DNA of 64,000 nt from Phallus indusiatus (taxonomy: Eukaryota > Basidiomycota > Agaricomycetes > Phallales > Phallaceae), in contig JAQFWX010000014.1 of NCBI GenBank assembly GCA_027605045.1, positions 62,001 through 126,000 of the forward strand. Direction: 5' to 3'. Positions 12,848 through 23,963 of the stretch are shown one piece after another. A model generated the notes under the pieces. It had not been told where the DNA came from and searched no databases. It saw nothing but the letters and a program-made list of their open reading frames with translations. Numbering within the stretch: the first letter of the stretch is position 1; every line of letters begins with the position of its first letter. The position numbers and the translations under genes are program-made.

Positions 12848-15002
12848 ATGTTGAAAAAGTTTGTCTTATTGAGCTTGTTTGCTCTATCTAGAGCCGCAAA
12901 CACCAATCCAAGCTGGCATTTTGTCCAGAACGGAACGACTGGTGTCTTGGCTCTGGAAGCTATTGTCGTCTCACCTACCCTCGCAATCATCTTTGACCGT
13001 GCCTCAAATGATCCCCTTATGATCAATAATCATTCAGCATGGGGTGCCCTATGGAATTTCGAAACCAATACCGCTACCGCTCTGAATGTCGTCTCTGACA
13101 GCTTTTGTGCTTCGGGGGCGTTGTTGAGCAACGGAACTATGGTTCGTTCTTTTTTTTTCGCTTTTCCTTAATCTCCTGTTTCCTTCTAATTTCCTTTTAA
13201 AGGTTAGCGTCGGTGGTAATATCCCCGCCATAACAGCGGCAATTGATGGACGAATGGGAGTCCGTATCTTTGAGCCTTGCACGGACCCTAATGGTGTTGG
13301 ATGCACCTTGTTTGACGATCCTGCTGTAGTCCATTTGGCTACGACAAGATGGTACACATCATCTGTGCGAATCTTTGACGGTTCATTAGTAAGGTTTTGT
13401 TCTTCTATCTGGTACTAAAGACCTCTCACCAGCTCGTGCTTCTTTTCAAAAAAGATGATCATTGGCGGAATGCATGAAGACACACCCTTTTACAACACAG
13501 ATCCTGTCAACAGCTTCGAGTTCTTCCCATCGAAAGATGGTGGTGTGCCTAGAAACTCTTCTTTCCTGGCAAGGACCGTCCCTGTCAACCTGTTCCCAAG
13601 GTGGGTCTGTAATTTTACTCTAAAACACAACTAGCTTTTTGATTCGCCGCCCTTTCCAAAAAGAGCATTCGCACTCCCAGACGGGAAAATATTCATAGTA
13701 GCCAATAATCAGTCCATCATCTACGACATTGAAGCTCAAACCGAGACGCCTCTTCCCGATATCCCGAACGGCGTTAGAGTCACCAACCCCTTCGACGGGA
13801 CCGCAGCTCTTCTTCCACTTTCTCCACCAGACTTCACACCAGAAGTTCTAGTTTGTGGCGGTAGCGCGCATAGCGATCAAATTCCATCTGAGCAACTGTC
13901 TTCTCAAGATCCGGCTTCTAGTCAATGCAGTCGGATAACTCTCACACCAGAAGGTATCAAGCAAGGATGGATCGTTGAGCAGATGTTGGAGCCTCGAATT
14001 ATGCCAGAGCTGATCCTTCTCCCCAATGGTCAAATGCTCATCACTAATGGTGGACGAACGGGTTATGCTGCTATCAACTCGACCGGTGACCCCATCGGTG
14101 CCTCTAACGCCGATCATCCAGTGTCTGTTATCGCCTTTTTCTTGTAGCAGTCCATAGTTCTTGCTGATTATGTTTATAGATTGCGTCCAGAGCTGTACAC
14201 CCCCGATGCACCCCTCGGTCAACGTATCAGCAATCAAGACTTGCCCACGACTGACATTCCTCGATTATACCATTCATCTGTCACTCTGACGCCGTCTGGG
14301 TAACGTGTTTTGAGACAAATCATAGCACATCCTTTTTAACTAATTCTTATTCCAGCAACGTCTTCATTGCTGGATCCAATCCAAATCAGATGGTTGTCAA
14401 CGATACTATCTTCCACACGTAAGCTCCTTGTCCCACTTCGGCGCGATCATCGTTATCTGATTCTACTTCTCAATTACAGTGAATTCCGTGTAGAATATCT
14501 TAACCCACCTTTCATCTCCTCACCCCGCCCTGTACTCTCGAACGTTCCTACACAAATCTTGTTCAATCAACAGTTCTCATTCGATATTGACATCCCATCC
14601 GACTTGGATTCTTCGAAGATGCAAGGTACGCATTACTCTTCCAACCAATGAGAGAGAGAACATAACTAAACACTTTACTTTTTTTTTTTCTTCCAGTCGC
14701 GTTAATGGATCTTGGATTTTCGTCCCACGCCTTCCACTCCAGTCAACGGCTCGTCTTTATGGATGCCAAGCTGTCTTCTGACAAGACATCTGTGACTTTG
14801 ACGAGTCCGCCAAACAATCGTGTTTATCCACCCGGGCCAGGTAAGGCTTTATTTCAATTGTTGTTTTTGTACGAAACACTGATGTACTGTTATGAAAGCC
14901 TTTATTTTCGTTACTATTGATGGAGTATGGAGTACTGGTAGTCATGTTATGGTTGGAACTGGTGCATCTCCGCCCGTCCCTGATCAAGGTGTTCCGTTGT
15001 AA
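12848..15002 (+). CDS. Glyoxal oxidase-type copper radical oxidase (AA5_1)
   Basis: Secreted en- zyme oxidising small aldehydes to acids with release of hydrogen peroxide, a partner of extracellular peroxidases. Nine exons (12848-13141, 13203-13388, 13455-13600, 13664-14122, 14180-14299, 14356-14418, 14480-14625, 14697-14840, 14899-15002) encode 553 residues, a normal length. A signal peptide covers about residues 1-17. The radical-copper site is complete: Cys87 in SFCASG (Tyr-Cys cross-link), Tyr149 in RWYTSS, Tyr392-His393 in LYHSS and His482 in SHAFHSS. Kelch-like repeats ([36 protein letters not shown]) form the propeller, and a C-terminal immunoglobulin-like domain ends at GASPP. The gene looks fully functional. 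Substrate preference cannot be read from sequence. Confidence 0.95.
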
Positions 15003-16148
15003 AGTAATCCACGAATGTTCTTTAAACTGAAATAAATGGGCTGCTCTTCCATTGCGAGTATGCGAAGATACGACGTAAAACGCTACATTGTCTGACTTAT
15101 CGGACTGTTTGTTCTACATACAGTCCTGACGCAGGTTCCGGAAGGACATGAATGAGCACTCGTTAAAAATCACGATGTATAAAAGAAAGTAGAATAGAAC
15201 TAAGAACGGTATTGACAGGTTCAATTGATAAAAGGATCTCAAGATAAATGGAAGATAACTGAGGCGGAAACGATGTCATTCGAAAGGAAAGGTATATGGA
15301 AGGATGAGAGAAGTGCAAGGAATAATTAATGAAGCATCGCTGACAGCTTGACAAAAGAGCCACGGAGAGAGTATTCCAGGCCAAGCTCGATGGCGGTACT
15401 TCTTTATCAGGAAAACAGCACTGATATACTGGAATTCGCAGGTTGAGAAATGAAGGATAGTATATCTGCTACGGTTTTGGCACCTTAAATCAAGGCAATA
15501 TAGCTACCTGGCATCCAGAGTTAAACACGTAACTTGGGCGAATAACGTGAGCGTGCACTTCACCGGCTGCAACATGTAACACCCTTAAAACTAAATCCCA
15601 TCAGACCTAACACTCTCGGTAATCCTTGACATGACCCTGGTATATCCGACAATCCTGCCTACGGACCTGCAGCAGCCGTCTTCATGGTGGATGGTGGTGA
15701 ATGGTGGCAAGAAGTACAAGATGTTAATCATATTTTTAATGATTACAGCATGCATCCGTACTCAGTCTGTATAAATTGTTTCCTTATGAAAGTTTGCTAA
15801 TGTTTATATGAGAAAAGGCAGATAAGTCGCAAAATAGAGACGAAGACGCACCGAAATGGACCATACTAGGATAGATTGCAAAACTATCGGATTATGCACC
15901 GCGTTCTTGGTATTTGTAGATTCATTTCAGCCCAAAACAGGTCCCAAATGAGCTATAGGAATCAGGTATACGTGTTAAGACTCGAGCATGCTGTTGGTGA
16001 GAGTAAGGAGCAGAGGGAAAGGTCTTGATCTTAGCGCCCATGCCATCCCAGCACACGCTTTGCTTCTGACACTTGTATATCGCCCTTCGCCTGGCCATTA
16101 AATCGAAAGTAGAAAGCATAGTTATTGCTAGTATGTATGTAACAAGTA
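15003..16148. other. Gene-free stretch
   Basis: Downstream of glyoxal oxidase. Only short frames on both strands (for example 15163-15384 minus) without motifs or partners. I see no RNA gene or clear repeat. Confidence 0.4.
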
Positions 16149-16631
16149 CTATGTATTCCATGATGTTGATAGATTCAGGTCATGATTCTCCTCTATCGTT
16201 CTGGGATATAAATGCCCACGCTGCTCTCCTTTTTCGTTTTCATAAAGAATGTACAGATGGTCTTCGCATAGATCTCTTCCGACAATGGTCCATTCTGGAA
16301 TGTCGTCCAAATTGGGAGGGGCTGATGGGCCGGATCGTCGTAAAGTAGACTTGGAACGCGTGTTTATAGCTGAAGGTGAGGATACAGCAATGGAATAATG
16401 TGTCGGTGTTTCGTCCATCTGAATGGACTCTTCAGAAGTAGCATTCCACCAAGAAACGGGTGTATCAGATGTGCTGATACTATCGCTTCGTTCGGAGGAA
16501 CTTTCCAACTCTGCGACGGAAGTGCAAAGACTGACTGCAGGTTTATTTCCGTCAAAACGACTTTTTGCTAAATCGGCTGTTCGTGGATAGTGAGTAGATT
16601 TGGTAACTTCCGCACTTGAATACGTGCTCAT
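16149..16631 (-). CDS. Hypothetical protein, 160 aa, Ser/Thr-rich with a conserved-looking C-terminus
   Basis: Single uninterrupted frame from ATG 16631 to TAG at 16149. The first 110 residues are Ser, Thr and Pro rich and probably disordered. The last 45 residues (from PEWTIVGRDL through YILYENEKGEQ to the end) look ordered, with Trp, Tyr and acidic residues. The same C-terminal motif, degenerate, reappears at 18205-18275, supporting this as a real gene that has been duplicated. No signal peptide or membrane segment is evident. I do not recognise the family, and no function is proposed. Confidence 0.5.
   Translation of the reverse strand: MSTYSSAEVTKSTHYPRTADLAKSRFDGNKPAVSLCTSVAELESSSERSDSISTSDTPVSWWNATSEESIQMDETPTHYSIAVSSPSAINTRSKSTLRRSGPSAPPNLDDIPEWTIVGRDLCEDHLYILYENEKGEQRGHLYPRTIEENHDLNLSTSWNT
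16171..16250 (-). repeat. Repeat copy 1, inside the 160-aa gene
   Basis: The stretch from GATTCAGGTCATGATTC to TTTTCGTTTTCATAAAGAAT resembles 18205-18275 (GAATTCAGGTCATAATC ... TTTTTCGTTCTCATAAAGAAT). On the minus strand both encode ILYENEK followed by a His-Leu-x-Pro-Arg-like segment and an Asp-Leu-Asn end, so this is a duplicated coding segment. Confidence 0.55.
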
Positions 16632-17447
16632 CGAAGAACAGGATGTACTGAATGGCCAGGCCCTCCATAGAATTGTGGACGCGGTTTTGAAAGTAAATGG
16701 GTATACTAGTCGTTTGAGTCTCTTATTCGATGGTGGTTTACGAGCTGTGAGAGATGTGTCAATTGATTCTGCCCGATTAGTTTTGCTTCGCTATTAAGAG
16801 AAAGATAACATATGCTTACTTAAACTCTTATTAATGCGACTAGTCATGATGGTTTTTTCCTCTTTGCGCGATCTGCTCTTCGAATATTTATACGTTTTTC
16901 TTCCAGTAAGCATTTCCGTGGCGGACCGACAAAAGAAGGCTCCCTGAGGCTGACCCGCCCGAAGTAAATAGCCTTGCATCCGGGTCCTATGATTTCGGGA
17001 AACACCATGGAATATTGAAGCTTTGAAGCCTCAGTTCATCTCGTGTGCTGAGCGCGCTTTCCGTGGCTCCTTTGTTATCTTCTTCCATATATGTATGTTT
17101 ATTCTCAAACAAAGGAGTTGCATCTTCAGAGCTAATCTCGCAACCCCGTTCTCATCGTTTAATCCGTGTGAAAAAGCATAGAATCATGGAATTTAAAAAT
17201 TCGTCAACGAACTTTGAACTTGAAGCTAGCTTGAAGTTTGAACGATTCAACGAACTGCACAAACGGTCCTGCGGCGATTTCCGAAATGGGCGCTTCATTT
17301 TGAAGGTCCGAGATTCTACGCCGTTCCACGTTCATAGTGAAACGAGAATTATATAAAACGGAGACCCCTCAAGTGACTATGGCAAAATATACATGGATCC
17401 TAATCGAGAACCGTTTCATGTTTGTACGGAGTTATACCTTGAAAAAT
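16632..17447. other. Intergenic stretch between two small minus-strand genes
   Basis: Upstream of the 160-aa gene and downstream of the 141-aa gene. A 103-codon plus frame at 17045-17356 and a 61-codon minus frame at 16794-16979 show no motifs or splice partners. Nothing supportable is seen. Confidence 0.35.
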
Positions 17448-17873
17448 TCAATAAGCAAACGCCATTAGATGGTTGACGTCAAATAGGATAGTACCTTCAC
17501 TGTCAAGGAGTTCCTTAACAATGATATCCTTTCCACAGATTTCAAATTGCAGTATATCGGATGAGGGCATATCCCGATATCCGCGAAATGGCCCGCTCTG
17601 AGTGACAAACATGAATCTGAAATTCTCTCGTTCTCCAACCTTCCGAAAGTTTATGCGATGGTGGCTCAGCAGGGGAAAGATCTCATAGTGGACATTATGA
17701 TTATCCCTAAATGGGTGCAGTTCCCGGCCTTTCAAGCGTCCTGCCCATTTGGCTGCGGTCTCCATGCTGATAGAATACCCGCCCAGGCGATAATAGCGAG
17801 GAATACGTGTGGGTGGCGATTGGCTGGTGACTAGGGGTATACTGGCGAGGGAACCGGTTTGATTTTGATTCAT
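17448..17873 (-). CDS. Hypothetical protein, 141 aa
   Basis: Uninterrupted minus-strand frame from ATG 17873 to TGA 17448. The composition looks like a soluble globular protein: basic N-terminal half with RYYRLGGYSI and AAKWAGRLKGRELHPF, then a mixed half with RFMFVTQSGPFRGY and an acidic C-terminal part (ELLDSEGTILFDVNHL). No Cys pairs, signal peptide or membrane helix are visible. It lies in the same orientation as the 160-aa gene and next to that gene's degenerate copy, suggesting a small family locus. The family is not recognised. Confidence 0.5.
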   Translation of the reverse strand: MNQNQTGSLASIPLVTSQSPPTRIPRYYRLGGYSISMETAAKWAGRLKGRELHPFRDNHNVHYEIFPLLSHHRINFRKVGERENFRFMFVTQSGPFRGYRDMPSSDILQFEICGKDIIVKELLDSEGTILFDVNHLMAFAY

Positions 17874-19944
17874 TGGGATGGCGATGGCAAATGGTTAGAA
17901 AAGGAAGGATATGGTGTATTGAAGAACACGATGTTTTTTACTGTACCAACCTCGCGCTACGTAATGACCAGGTCTCGACGCCTAAGGGACGCGCTTTGCC
18001 TTCGGCGTTCGGCACGTGGACAACTCTTGCTTTTGTTTTGTGGATCTACCATGTCGAACTTCGGGATGTTTGCATATCGCTTTTCGCCTGACCCAAACCA
18101 CTACTCAACTAACAAGCACCGGTAAGCTACTTGCAGTATTAATGTCATCATCACATCTAAATTCAATAGGAGTCAAAACGAATAACAATACGACATTAAC
18201 CAGGATGAATTCAGGTCATAATCTTTACCTATTTGCCTGGGGTTGAGATGCTCATTTTTCGTTCTCATAAAGAATTCCTTAGCACATGCACATGAAGGAA
18301 CTCATTTGCAATATGAATGTCTGTCCATGCGGATATTCCTTTATGTCTTCGTCGTCTTTTCGTCGTGTTTAACATCGAAAACTTACTTCGTCTCTACATA
18401 TTATCAGTTTGAACATTCGACTTTATAATATTTACATGAAGTTAACTTCCTGCTTCTCCGAACTGAATAATTTGAACACCGAATATTCCGCACTTTACTT
18501 GGTAATCTTGAGATCTTGAGATATTATGGCGGGGAGTCTTCCTGTCTACATCAAGGCTCCGACGTTCTTGCCAGGAATATTCACGCCTATATGTATGCCA
18601 AGATTTGGTACGTGACCCTATACCTCCGTTTAAAATGTCATTTATTTCATCCACAAATAAAATTTAGGTTTTAGGTAAGATAATTCAATTTAATGCTTTA
18701 ATCTACTTGTTTTTATTATAGAACGACGGATGATTCCCAAAGGTGAGTGTCTGAGTCGAACATTCTCTGTCTATCGAGTTTATTTGACGAGCGACGTTAG
18801 CCAAAATGCCAGGAACCGATATGCTGCAGCTGGATATGCAATACTTTGAGCAATTCAAAGGAGTTCTCATATGTTTATTTCTCAAAACCATTCTGGACTA
18901 TGGGTTAGGACGGGGGCACTGCCGCACTGGGGGGGATTCTCCGTTCTGGATCCATGGACCGAAATATGATGCTACAATATAATCAGGCTGAGAACGGAGA
19001 ACTAAAAAGCAGTACGTTGTCATATTTGCGGCTTAAAAAACGTTTGTAGCCATAAATCTCTGACACCCGCATTCAGGGACATATCACGCCGGAATTCGAA
19101 TCAATTAAGGCTTTGGTATTATATCTTCCAGATGTAAGCTGACATCCAACGGATTTGAATTTATTAATAACTCTCTTTCAGCAGTTTCCCAGAACATGTC
19201 ATTGTCAATCATCCTTTGATTGGACGTTGAAGTGACCATGTGATGCTCATCATGTTCAACTGTTAGTAGCTCAACGTGAGATGAATGTTTTATAAATTTT
19301 ACTTTTAACTTAGGCTCTCAAGCAGATTGTATCAAAAGTCGTTACATTTACGGTGGGTCCAAAGTGCGCGACTTTTCATGCGACTCGGACAAAATCTTCG
19401 CGCGATTCACATGATCTCGACGCACTCAACTCCAAGTCTTTGGGTACTCTTACATCATTGTCTCACAGATTTTTTAAAATGGTCGATCACATCATTCTTC
19501 TTGTCTTATGTAAACGATCCGGTTACAAATTTGGTTTCTGCAAATTCGTCAAATTTATGTATGACGGACGGTTGAGACGCTGGCTTTTCATTACCAATAC
19601 TCTCTGAGGGCCAACATTCCTGGCTTCAAGGACCTCTCCTGGCAGCACAATTGACAAAAAGGCGAGAAAACCTATCAAGAAAACCTCCGAAACTATCGAT
19701 GCGGGAATTTGTATCATGTAAGGATTACGGCAGAAGATTATGAATATCGACTGCTTCATCCCATATGACTTTCTTTGGACGGTTTTCCCGTCGATGATTT
19801 CCTAACTCGTACCTTTTTAGACACAATATACACTATAATCGGCTCTGGTATTCAATATTCCGCAAGCCGATGGTTCTACGTTACGGCTACCCCACCTAGT
19901 TTCAAGATATAAGTGAAATGCTCAAGGGTACTTTACCATTCAAC
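17874..19944. other. Intergenic with a gene remnant and a small inverted repeat
   Basis: Holds the degenerate copy at 18205-18275 and an 11-bp perfect inverted repeat (18937-18947 with 18991-19001, TTCTCCGTTCT). Overlapping frames at 19327-19607 (plus, two phases) and 19523-19759 (minus) compete with one another and carry no motif, so none is called. Confidence 0.4.
18205..18275 (-). pseudogene. Remnant of a paralogue of the 160-aa gene
   Basis: Minus-strand translation recovers LYENEK- and Pro-Arg-Gln...Asp-Leu-Asn-like pieces matching the C-terminus of the gene at 16149-16631, but in-frame stops and shifts interrupt them. Only this segment is recognisable; the remaining body has decayed or was never copied. 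Confidence 0.4.
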
Positions 19945-21374
19945 ATGAAAATGAACCGTGCCCTTTCCATTTCAAGCATACTTTATTTGCTGGCTAGTTG
20001 TGCTTTTGCTCGAGAATGGAATAATACCGGTATCGGGAAGATTGCAATTGAAGAGGCATGGACCGTCCCGGATTTATTGTTTCAATCTGCGTAGGTTATT
20101 CTATGTTAATAGTTTCGACATTGCGATTCATTATTTTACATCTTGCTAGGACAATTCCACCTCCTATCAGTCAGTTTAGTACAAAAATAGGCATGCATAT
20201 CAGAGATTGACAACAAATGTTCTCTATCAGATCAGACGATCGACGAATTCTTGGCCAATTTAACGGACATTCATAACCAGCGTCTCGCTCATATGGATGC
20301 AACGGGTATTGACTTTGTATACTCATTCTTTTAACTCGTATTCCATGTGCCTAACCAACTCTATCATGAAAAGATGGTTTTGTCATGCGCTACACCATGT
20401 ATACAAAGCATGACCGATCCTGTGATGGCTGAGCAAATGGCCTTTCAAATAAACAACCAGTTGGCTCAGGATATCGCTAATAACACGTTGCGCTTTGGTG
20501 CATTCGCCGCTTTATCCATGCATAATGCCTCGCAAGCCGCATTAGAGCTTGAACGAACCGTGAAAGAATTAGGTTTCCTGGGCGCACTTCTCAACGATTT
20601 CCAAGAAACCCCTGATAACTGTGAGAACACTTGATTTTATGTATGTGAAGTTATGGCTATGCGACTTATATAATGTTTTAGCTACACTTCTTTATTACGA
20701 TCAGCCTGAATATGATGTGTTTTGGCAAATGGTTACCGACCTGGACGTCCCAGTTTACATGCACCCGAGACCAAACACGGCAGAAGTAATACAGCTCGAG
20801 TTCCAGCATGCTATATGGCTTGAGGGATCTTCTCAATCATTCGCAACGACATTGTCCACGCATATCCTTGGTCTCTGTGCGAATGGAATATTTGAGTATG
20901 TTTGGGTTTCAAATCTGGATGCTTCACTATAGAAAACGTCAGAATCTGACATCGCATCTAGCCGGTTCCCGAAAGTAAAGGTGATCGTAGGTCATCTTGG
21001 AGAACGAATTCCTTCTGATCTATTTCGGATTGATGAACGTATGTATTCTTGTCAGGTTTGATGGCGGAACAGCTATGTAATAACATTGATTAGAACTTAA
21101 ACGCTCTTTGGTTCAAGGACTTCCCATGAAGGAAACTATCACCTCCTATTGGCACACAAATCTTTTCGAGACGACGTCTGGAAATTTTGCAACTGATTTA
21201 CTACAATTTCATATAGGTCAAATTGGGCTTGACAGGATTATGTTTTCTGTTGATTATCCTTATGTAACCATGGAGGAAGGCGCGACATGGGTAGATGGAC
21301 TGCCACTTGATGAACAGGATTCGTTGCAGATTAAAAGAGGATTGGCCATCGAGCTGTTGGGGTTGGATAAGTGA
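19945..21374 (+). CDS. Secreted amidohydrolase, dihydroxybenzoate/gamma-resorcylate decarboxylase-like
   Basis: Amidohydrolase-superfamily TIM barrel of the ACMSD/nonoxidative decarboxylase type, expected to act on hydroxylated benzoates. Exons 19945-20090, 20150-20178, 20231-20316, 20374-20620, 20682-20895, 20962-21038 and 21094-21374 give 359 residues. A signal peptide (about 1-22, MKMNRALSIS...CAFA) predicts secretion, unlike the cytosolic bacterial enzymes. Metal and catalytic residues are kept: E36-E37-A38-W39 (the ExA/W variant of the HxH motif), H197 in YMHPR, H252 in VGHLGERIP and D320 in SVDYP. For exon 2 I chose the donor at 20179 (gtacaa), which makes a normal GT-AG intron; a GC donor 12 nt downstream also keeps frame. 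The substrate is inferred, not shown. Confidence 0.9.
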
Positions 21375-21611
21375 TCAATATGTTTGGTTTTTGTATTACC
21401 AATTCTATGCATCCTTTTCAAATAATGTCATTCCGTCTTGGATCTGCATAGCTGCATACATAACATCAACTCTGATGGACGCGACAAGGTATTATTATCG
21501 TGATTAGCGTTAGTAGACATGGCATTCAGGCTGAGAAGTCATAATCTTGTACAATCGTTGTTATTTTATATGAGCTGTGGTAAAAAGGAAGGAAAATAAT
21601 GATGGAACACC

Positions 21612-23048
21612 CTAGCAAAAAATGTCATAATCATCATCATCAACAGGGTCCGGTAACCGAACACGACAGTCCTTTAGACACCAATCATTACTGGAGAACT
21701 TGCTAGTATCGGGGGGTTGCTTGTGGCCGTCTGGGGAACCGTGTCTCATCCATGTCGGATGCCATTTATCTTTAGGTGAACGTGCGAGCTCCTTAGGATA
21801 TGTTCCCAGTTGGTTGTCGTTCCAAACATTGGGCTCCCATCCTCCGTTATTGGTGACTTCGTTGACTCTGGTTCGCCACTCCAATAAACTTAAGATATCA
21901 CCACGTTCAGCAATGAAATTCTTTGCCTCTAAATCAACCAGGATATGAGGGTATGGAAGCAACGCAACACGACGGCCACCATGACTTTCAGGATCAGGTC
22001 CACCGGCGAAATTACCAGAACGGGAGCTTCCACGGTGGCTACTTTTAGCGGGCGGGGGAGTCGATGGTTCAGTGCTTTTTCTGTTTTGACCACTAGGTCC
22101 ACCACGGTTTGATGCTCGGCCCGAGCTGGAACCTTGTTTCCACACTTTAAATCCCATGGAATCAGGCTGGCTGATCCACAATTTGTATAAACACCTGATT
22201 CTTTCAGCGTAATGCTTAGCCTCTTCAAATGAATGCAAGTGCATGCTATCTTTAAGAAGATTAAGTTTGTGATCGTTCGAAGGGTCGATTTTTTCGCCTG
22301 CATTAAAGAGCACAAAATGGGGGTGTGCGTGACTTTCTAGAGGTCCGATGGTTGTAAACGGATATACATGGATACTATACGTGTTTGTGTCGGCACTTGT
22401 GTTGTTGAGACGGCCAATTAGGACGTCCATTAGTTTGATCGGGACAAGGTGATACGTAAATTTCTGAACACCTGGGGTGTATATTTGATACTAAAATCCG
22501 ATCAGCGACAAAAAGATGCAGAATCAACAGCAAGACATGCAATAGATTGCGGGGCATTTTCCCGCAAATTTTCATAAGCATTGCATATTTGGTCTACAAT
22601 TGTCAGTTCTGGAAGGAGCATCCAGTAATTGCTATCGAAAAGGCTATGTAGGTCCGATCTCACTAATCATGAGAAATGAATACATGTACGGATCCGGAGG
22701 TAATGTTATTTTATGCTCACAAAATATTAGATTCCCAGGTACATCTACATTTAAAGTTCTCCGAGGCAAGCCCCACCACCATTCCAGGAACTCATGTTGA
22801 ATGAGAGGCATAAATACAAAGGTGGGACAATCAGAGACAAGATTCAAATAGAAATGACTGACCAAATTTAAGCTCAAACTTCTCGGTACCAGGTGGCACG
22901 TATGGATTATAGGGTTTGTGGTCTGCAGAGTTAGAAGACAGCGTCCCAAATTTGGGTCTGCATTACGAGCGGCACCTCTCATTTCAGTTGGAACAGAAGA
23001 ACCATAAGTACGCCCAGAACTCCTCGGAGAAATAGTGCTGTAGTCCAT
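21612..23048 (-). CDS. HNH-endonuclease-like domain protein with disordered basic linker
   Basis: Model exons 22721-23048, 22537-22662 and 21612-22471 (437 residues). The N-terminal part carries THTCHLVPRS, FLEWWWGLPRRTLNVD and, after the first intron, NLIFLRSDLHSLFDSNYW. This order (C-H-L-V-P, then N-x-D...N-L-I-F-L, then D-L-H-x-x-F-D) matches the HNH-like domain common in Agaricomycete orphan proteins. It is followed by HLVPIKLMD, a Ser/Gly/Arg/Pro-rich linker (about 240-300) and an acidic C-terminus ending DDDDYDIFC. The second intron is uncertain: the chosen donor gtcttg is weak, and other joins are possible. An extra intron at the CHLVPRS end is also possible. Nuclease activity is unproven. 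Confidence 0.65.
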
Positions 23049-23403
23049 TAGTGCGTCTCAAGAATCGAGGTTGAGTCCAAAAGACGAAGCATACATAGGA
23101 AAGCGCTGGAACATTAGCGAGGTTTAGACGCCCGATGACAAAGCAAGCCAAATCTTTTCACTTGGGGATGAAATAACAGCTCGAACACCCAGCTGACTCA
23201 GCGGCTGTTCGGCAGACAAACTCAGAGGCGCCCGTTCCGCCAGCCTGGCGAAGGAAGAAATATGTGCGAAGTATTAATTATTTAACACAATTTAAATATG
23301 AACTACTTTAAAATTCATTTATCACTTCTAATCCCCCTACCCCTGGGCTCTATTTGAGGATAAACAGCATATGAATGTTACAGATGAGTACAGGACATGT
23401 GTC

Positions 23404-23474
23404 TTGCGTGGCTCAGGGGTCTAAGCGCCTTCTGACGGGTGCTGGGTCTCGGGTTCGAATCCGGATGCTCCCTC
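23404..23474 (+). ncRNA. tRNA-like / SINE-type Pol III unit
   Basis: A box-A-like stretch (TGGCTCAGGGGTCTAAG, from about 23409) is followed about 30 nt later by a perfect box B (GGTTCGAATCC, 23452-23462) and by TTTTT at about 23476, a Pol III terminator. The D arm can form 3 pairs and the T arm 4 of 5, but the acceptor and anticodon stems pair poorly, so a functional tRNA is unlikely. A tRNA-derived element or dead tRNA gene fits best. Confidence 0.5.
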
Positions 23475-23619
23475 ATTTTTGACTTTTGCTTCACAAAGTC
23501 ATGCCTTTGAAATTTTAACACATAAATCTAATGCCAAGAGTCCCACAAATGAGAAATATAATACCTTGAACAATAATAAGCGCTCTTTCGAAGTTTTTAT
23601 ATCTAACAAAAAAAACAGG

Positions 23620-23694
23620 CCTCGAGGGGAATCGAACCCCCGAGTCACAAAAAAGGGCAACCCACTAAATCACACATACACCACTGAGGCACAA
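23620..23694 (-). ncRNA. tRNA-like unit with good T arm and T8 terminator
   Basis: On the minus strand, GCCTCAGTGG opens the unit and GGGGGTTCGATTCCCC forms a full T arm, followed by CTCGAGGCC and a run of eight T (23607-23614). GCCTC at the 5' end pairs with GAGGC at the 3' end (5 of 7 acceptor pairs). The anticodon arm is irregular with an internal T6 run, so this is either intron-containing or degenerate. It converges on the plus-strand tRNA-like unit 150 bp away. Confidence 0.5.
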
Positions 23695-23925
23695 ACACAT
23701 TGGAATTCGAGTCAATCTTTCATATATATAGACATACGGCATAAGAATCATAGTCTCAAATAAAAAATTTATAGCTTACTGTTTTTGATTCCGGATAAAA
23801 AAGCATAATCATAAAATGAGTCTCATATCATTATTTTTAATTATCATTATAATTATAAACAACAAATAAAAAAACAGAATTATAATAATGAAATATAGGT
23901 ACTGTGACATCACGGTAACTGCGGG

Positions 23926-23963
23926 GTAACAGCGGCAAACTATTGCCGAGTTGCCGCTGTTAC
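23926..23963. repeat. 13-bp perfect inverted repeat (hairpin)
   Basis: Arms 23926-23938 (GTAACAGCGGCAA) and 23951-23963 (TTGCCGCTGTTAC) are exact reverse complements around a 12-base loop. It is GC-rich within an AT-rich spacer, and no T-run follows it on the plus strand. The flanks (GGTAACTGCGG before, GGTATGGTTAC after) add a weaker outer pairing. Role unknown. Confidence 0.75.

Noticed and set aside
20179..20230. A sixth GC-AG intron in the amidohydrolase
   Set aside because: A GT donor (gtacaa) 12 nt upstream of the GC site gives an equally good in-frame protein, so a normal GT-AG intron is preferred.
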